From Lentzea waywayandensis (lineage in GTDB: Bacteria; Actinomycetota; Actinomycetes; Mycobacteriales; Pseudonocardiaceae), in contig NZ_FOYL01000005.1 of assembly GCF_900115955.1 (NCBI RefSeq), forward strand, positions 372,001 through 436,000: 64,000 nucleotides of DNA. The letters run 5' to 3'. How positions within the stretch are numbered: the stretch's first letter is position 1; each line of letters starts with the position of its first letter. The position numbers and the translations under genes are program-made. Below are positions 60,922 to 64,000 of this stretch, in pieces. Under the pieces are notes generated by a model, which made no database searches, was not told where the DNA came from, and worked only from the letters and a program-made list of their open reading frames with translations.

Positions 60922-61416
60922 CTAGTCGCCGACGGTTCCGTCCAGCAGTTCCCTGACCACGTCCAGCTGGCCGGCGTGCCGGGCGGTCTCCTCGATGACG
61001 TGCGCGAGCACCCATCGGGCCGAGACCGTCCGGTCGCCCCGGAACGGCACCTCGGCGTCGAGCTCCAGGCCGGCGAGGATCTCCCGGCTCTCCGAGCACT
61101 GCGCGCGGTAGTCCGCGAGGAACCCGGCGAGGGTCTCGCCCTCCTCCACGCGCCAGTCCGCGTCGGGGTCCTCCATCGTGTACGGGGCCCGCGACGCACG
61201 TCCCGCGAGCACCACCTCGAACCAGTGGTGCTCGACCCACCGCACGTGCTTCACCACACCGGCCGCCGTCGTCAGCTTCGACGGCAGCACCGCCCGCGCC
61301 TCGTCGCCGACGGCCAGGCCTTCGACCTTCAGCTCGATCGTGGCGCGCAGGTAGTCCAGCAGGGCCGTGTACGTCGCGCGTTCATCGGCGGCGAGTGGTG
61401 GAGCGGTACGTGTCAT
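60922..61416 (-). CDS. DinB/DUF664 family protein
   Basis: Product of 164 aa, a four-helix bundle of the DinB superfamily. Metal-ligand histidines are in VKHVRWVEHHWFEVVLAG and HVIEETARHAGQLDVVREL, with WVLAHVIEE typical of DUF664. Members include mycothiol-dependent enzymes, which suits an actinobacterium, but the substrate is unknown. It ends 4 bp from the convergent ricin-domain gene. Confidence 0.88.
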   Translation of the reverse strand: MTRTAPPLAADERATYTALLDYLRATIELKVEGLAVGDEARAVLPSKLTTAAGVVKHVRWVEHHWFEVVLAGRASRAPYTMEDPDADWRVEEGETLAGFLADYRAQCSESREILAGLELDAEVPFRGDRTVSARWVLAHVIEETARHAGQLDVVRELLDGTVGD

Positions 61417-61437
61417 GCGGCGCAGCCTGCATGAGCG

Positions 61438-62859
61438 TCAACGCGGCCGCATCGCATTTATCCGCCGGGCCGCCAGCCGTCCGGAGATCAGCACCGGCGG
61501 CACCCCGACACCCGGCGTGGTCCCGGCTCCCGCCAGTGCCACGTTCTCGGCGCCCCGGACGACGTTGCGCGGCCGGAACGGTCCCGTCTGCGCGAAGATG
61601 TGCGCGAGCCCGAACGGCGTCCCCGCCGCGTTGCCCCAGTCCATCGGCGTGACGAGCACCTCGTCCCGCACCGCCGCGCCGAACCCGTCCAGCCCGCGCG
61701 CTTCCAGCGTCCGCACCAGCTCGTCGCGGTAGCGGGGCCCGACGCGCGCCCAGTCGACCGGCCCGGTCCGGAGGTTCGGGCACGGCGCCAGCACGTAGTG
61801 CAACCCGTCCTGCGCGTGCGTGACGAGCAACGACGGATCGGACATCAACCGTCCCTTGTGGACGATCTCGTCGAACGTGCCCCGCCACGCCGCGCCGAAC
61901 AGGATGTTGTGGTGCCCGAGGTCCCACGTGCGGTCCGTCGCGGCGTGGAGCACCACCGCGGACGGCGACCACCGATGCGGTAGCACCCGTCGCGGCGCCT
62001 TCCCGAGCAACCGATAGGCGTCCGGCAACTCGCACGCCAAGACCACCGCATCGCACTCGATGCGCTCCTCAGCGGTGTGCACGGCCGTGACGCGCGCACC
62101 GCGCCACTCCAGCCGTGTGACCGTTGCGCCGTAGCGGAACTCCGCACCGTGCTTCGTAGCAGCGGCAGCCAATGCTTGAGGCACCGCATGCATCCCGCCG
62201 CGTGGGTAGTACACGCCCGCGATGGTGTCCATGTACGCGATGACCGCGTACGCCGCGAGAGCCTGCTGCGGCGGCACACCGGCGTACAAAGCCTGGAACG
62301 AAAAGAGTCTGATCAGCCGTTCGTCCCGCAAGAACCGCCGCAACTGGGGTTCCAGCCGCCCGAACCCGCCCAGCGCCGCGAGCTTCACGAGCTCGGGCCG
62401 CACCAGGTCGAACGGCGAGTCGAAGTTCGCTCCGATGAAGTGCTCGCGCTGCACCGAGTACAGCTCCCCGAGCCAGCGCCGCAGCTCCCGGTACCCGGCC
62501 GCTTCCCTTGCACCGCAGACGGTGCGGACCTCGTCCTCCATCGCGGCGGCATCGGTGTGCACCGCGATGCCCGATCCGTCCGCGAACCGGGCGCGATAGG
62601 CGGGGTCGACCCGGTCGAGCGTCAGCCAGTCGGAAAGGCGCTCCCCCACGGCATCGAACGCCTCCTCCAGGTACTCGGGCATCGTCAGCACGGTCGGCCC
62701 GCTGTCCGCGGTGAACCCGCCGACGCGAACGGTGCCGGCACGCCCGCCCGGCGCGTCCGCCTTCTCCAGCACGGTGACCCGGCGACCGGTTCCCCGCAGG
62801 TGCAACGCGGCCGACAGTCCGGCGAGACCGGCGCCCACCACCACGACCTGGCCCGGCAT
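61438..62859 (-). CDS. Phytoene desaturase-like FAD oxidoreductase (CrtI family)
   Basis: Product of 473 aa from the ATG at 62857-62859 with GAAGGAAG upstream; the longer frame is not protein-like. VVVVGAGLAGLSAALHLRGTGRRV, an FAD site, is at the N-terminus, then EKADAPGGRAGTV, and the C-terminal CrtI signature TPGVGVPPVLISGRLAARRI. This is the carotenoid desaturase/isomerase family. No crtB or crtE lies nearby, so carotenoid synthesis here is not established. It ends 22 bp from the DinB gene start and both may be cotranscribed. Confidence 0.9.
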   Translation of the reverse strand: MPGQVVVVGAGLAGLSAALHLRGTGRRVTVLEKADAPGGRAGTVRVGGFTADSGPTVLTMPEYLEEAFDAVGERLSDWLTLDRVDPAYRARFADGSGIAVHTDAAAMEDEVRTVCGAREAAGYRELRRWLGELYSVQREHFIGANFDSPFDLVRPELVKLAALGGFGRLEPQLRRFLRDERLIRLFSFQALYAGVPPQQALAAYAVIAYMDTIAGVYYPRGGMHAVPQALAAAATKHGAEFRYGATVTRLEWRGARVTAVHTAEERIECDAVVLACELPDAYRLLGKAPRRVLPHRWSPSAVVLHAATDRTWDLGHHNILFGAAWRGTFDEIVHKGRLMSDPSLLVTHAQDGLHYVLAPCPNLRTGPVDWARVGPRYRDELVRTLEARGLDGFGAAVRDEVLVTPMDWGNAAGTPFGLAHIFAQTGPFRPRNVVRGAENVALAGAGTTPGVGVPPVLISGRLAARRINAMRPR

Positions 62860-62953
62860 GAGTACTTCCTTCGGGTGACAACGATCGATCTGGCTAATAC
62901 CGCGAGTGGCTGTCCGATGAGCACGGTAGTCGTTCATCACCAGGAGGCATGTC

Positions 62954-63079
62954 TTGGCACCCGCACCCGCGTCCGTGCGTTCGCTCGTCATCGAGGCGAT
63001 CGTGTTGGAACTCGTCACGAGCAGGCTGGGCAGCCTCGTCGTACGGGTCGCGATGGCGCGGCTGAAGCCGAACGGCTAG
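62954..63079 (+). CDS. Tiny 41-aa hydrophobic peptide gene
   Basis: TTG start at 62954-62956 with a perfect AGGAGG 6 nt upstream; stop TAG at 63077-63079. The product, beginning MAPAPASVRSLVIEAIVLEL, is an amphipathic or membrane-active helix (VIEAIVLELV, LGSLVVRVAM) ending in Lys-Pro-Asn-Gly. An ATG in another frame nearby (62949) gives a poor peptide. The strong ribosome site is the main evidence. It begins a row of three genes on the plus strand. No family is recognised. Confidence 0.5.
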   Translation: MAPAPASVRSLVIEAIVLELVTSRLGSLVVRVAMARLKPNG

Positions 63080-63104
63080 CCGGCGAACCTCTGGAGATTC
63101 CCTT

Positions 63105-63212
63105 GTGCTCCCAGCCGATTCCGCGATCCCCGATCCGGCGTCCGCGGCGGGTCCCGACGCCGTCACGGCCGCCGACGCCACGGTCGTGACAGCCGCTACG
63201 CCCTCGAACTGA
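63105..63212 (+). CDS. Tiny 35-aa Ala/Asp/Thr-rich peptide gene
   Basis: GTG at 63105-63107 with GGAG about 9 nt upstream; stop TGA at 63210-63212. The product, MLPADSAIPDPASAAGPDAV and TAADATVVTAATPSN, is polar and low-complexity. It follows the 41-aa gene by 25 bp and precedes the membrane protein by 9 bp, so three genes would form one transcript. Support is weak: composition alone could explain an open frame this short. Confidence 0.35.
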   Translation: MLPADSAIPDPASAAGPDAVTAADATVVTAATPSN

Positions 63213-63221
63213 AGGACCGCA

Positions 63222-63713
63222 GTGGAACCATTTCCACCAGTACTGATCGCAGGACCCGAGTTGCCCCCGAGACGCCGGCCACCGTGGCTGGCGATCGGAT
63301 TCGCGCTGGTGGCACTGACAGCGGGCGGGATCGGCTTCGGACTGGGCAGAGCCACCGGCCCCGATCTGCTGCGCTCCGCCGGCACGAGCTCGGCCTCGCC
63401 GTCCACCTCGGCCTCGCCCAACGTGTTCACGGTCAGCGGGTCGATGACCGTGAACGGCGCCTGCGGTTCGGGTGGCTACGCCGACATCACGCTCGGCGGT
63501 CAGGTCGAGATCGTCAACCAGGACAACAAGGTGCTCGGCGTCGGCACGCTGGAGAGCGGCGCCGGAGGCCGATGTTCCTTCAAGTTCACCGTGAGCGGCC
63601 TTCCTGAAGGCGAACGGCTCTACGGAGCGAAGATCGGCAACGCCAACCGCGGTGTCATCTGGCACTCCGAGCTGGACGCGAAGCACCAGGGCTTCCACCT
63701 CACGCTCGGCTGA
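63222..63713 (+). CDS. Membrane-anchored extracellular protein of unknown function
   Basis: Product of 163 aa; GTG start with GAAGGA 5 nt upstream. A Pro/Arg-rich cytoplasmic start (PELPPRRRPP) precedes one TM helix (residues ~22-42), a Ser/Thr/Pro linker (TSSASPSTSASPN) and an outer beta-rich domain (VSGSMTVNGACGSGGYADIT, QVEIVNQDNKVLGVGTLES, CSFKFTVSGLPEGERLY). Two cysteines may be bonded. It ends 3 bp from the convergent ftsQ stop. Related small anchored domains occur widely in this order, without known role. Confidence 0.8.
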   Translation: MEPFPPVLIAGPELPPRRRPPWLAIGFALVALTAGGIGFGLGRATGPDLLRSAGTSSASPSTSASPNVFTVSGSMTVNGACGSGGYADITLGGQVEIVNQDNKVLGVGTLESGAGGRCSFKFTVSGLPEGERLYGAKIGNANRGVIWHSELDAKHQGFHLTLG

Positions 63714-63716
63714 GGG

Positions 63717-64000
63717 CTAGGAAACCGTGGCCAGGTCAGGGGATGACACGTCGTAGGTCTTGCCTTGCCGTGTGAGCAGCACGAGCAGCACGGCTCCCTT
63801 GCGCGCCGTGTCGTCGGAGCTGCCCCACTTCACCACGCGATCCCCCGTGAGCGTCAGCTTCACGTCGGCACCGGTCGTCGCCGCCACCGACACCACGTCG
63901 GGACGCAGCTTCTCCGGCAGCCCGTTCACGACCCCGACCACGGCGCGAGTGGCCGGGTCCGAGGACGCGGGCAGGGTGAGCACCAGCTCGGGAACGCCCG
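63717..64000 (-). CDS. ftsQ: Cell division protein FtsQ, C-terminal part (cut by window edge)
   Basis: The frame runs off the right edge; about 94 C-terminal residues are visible: GVPELVLTLPASSDPATRAV, then VNGLPEKLRPDVVSVAATTG, VKLTLTGDRVVKWGSSDDTA and a final KTYDVSSPDLATVS. This is the FtsQ beta-domain, with KWGSSDDTARKGAVL as the best signature. FtsQ is the single-pass divisome protein that pairs with FtsB/FtsL. It normally sits directly upstream of ftsZ; here about 4 kb separates them. Confidence 0.93.
   Translation of the reverse strand, partial: GVPELVLTLPASSDPATRAVVGVVNGLPEKLRPDVVSVAATTGADVKLTLTGDRVVKWGSSDDTARKGAVLLVLLTRQGKTYDVSSPDLATVS

Overview
This 64 kb window is high-GC actinobacterial chromosome. 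The set of conserved blocks (dcw genes ftsQ/ftsZ/pgeF/yggS/sepF/yggT/wag31, then ileS, lspA, rluD, dnaE, bio, nad and his genes), many GTG starts, DivIVA-type Wag31, SepF, a type 2 isoleucyl-tRNA synthetase with an ultrashort translational T-box, a SAM-IV riboswitch and a BsaP-like biotin synthase partner point to the order Pseudonocardiales (Lentzea, Saccharothrix or a relative). The genus is inference. I see no rRNA, tRNA, CRISPR array, transposase or prophage.

Layout. 1-10.5 kb: a histidine block on the minus strand (hisD-hisC-hisB plus a 51-aa membrane protein, and hisH about 5 kb away coupled to a secreted two-domain protein). It is interrupted by soxR, a split transketolase sharing a SoxR-type operator, an alpha/beta hydrolase, kptA and a methyltransferase. 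10.6-16.8 kb: a secreted M14 carboxypeptidase, a class V aminotransferase, two tandem membrane paralogues, a solute-binding lipoprotein and a nitrilase-family amidohydrolase. 16.7-21.7 kb: nadA-nadB-nadC, divergent from an NrtR-type regulator, then a Lon-substrate-binding-domain protein. 21.7-24.3 kb: a repeat-filled gap, then an MFS transporter coupled to a DUF1445 protein behind a palindromic operator. 24.3-28.6 kb: biotin genes bioA, bioD, bioB and bsaP, plus a small redoxin. 28.6-33 kb: P450, DUF427 protein, CGNR zinc-finger regulator and a MOSC/flavin reductase/ferredoxin fusion. 33-43 kb: dnaE, a LysR/IMPase-like pair, rluD, lspA and a cysteine-desulfurase-like gene under a SAM-IV riboswitch. 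43-50.6 kb: K+/H+ antiporter, M28 peptidase, a TetR system with two operators, and ileS with its T-box. 50.6-54.4 kb: DoxX-like protein, a frameshifted SARP regulator, tandem secreted paralogues and an inactive-looking hydrolase. 54.4-64 kb: the division genes, with ftsQ separated from ftsZ by about 4 kb of unrelated genes including two very small ORFs.

Working together. NAD synthesis is probably repressed by NrtR from a shared intergenic region. Biotin synthesis carries its own auxiliary Fe-S protein. The ileS T-box and the SAM-IV element give amino-acid and SAM feedback through RNA. The wag31-yggT-sepF-yggS-pgeF-ftsZ string is the standard division and polar-growth module. About ten genes have a TANNNT hexamer 6-7 nt before the start codon with no clear ribosome binding site, suggesting leaderless mRNAs.

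The most unusual items are: the nested 144-bp palindrome and repeat-rich gap between ftsZ and pgeF; the insertion between ftsQ and ftsZ with its tiny genes; the SoxR-type operator facing a transketolase; and the regulated CGNR + MOSC/reductase/ferredoxin unit.
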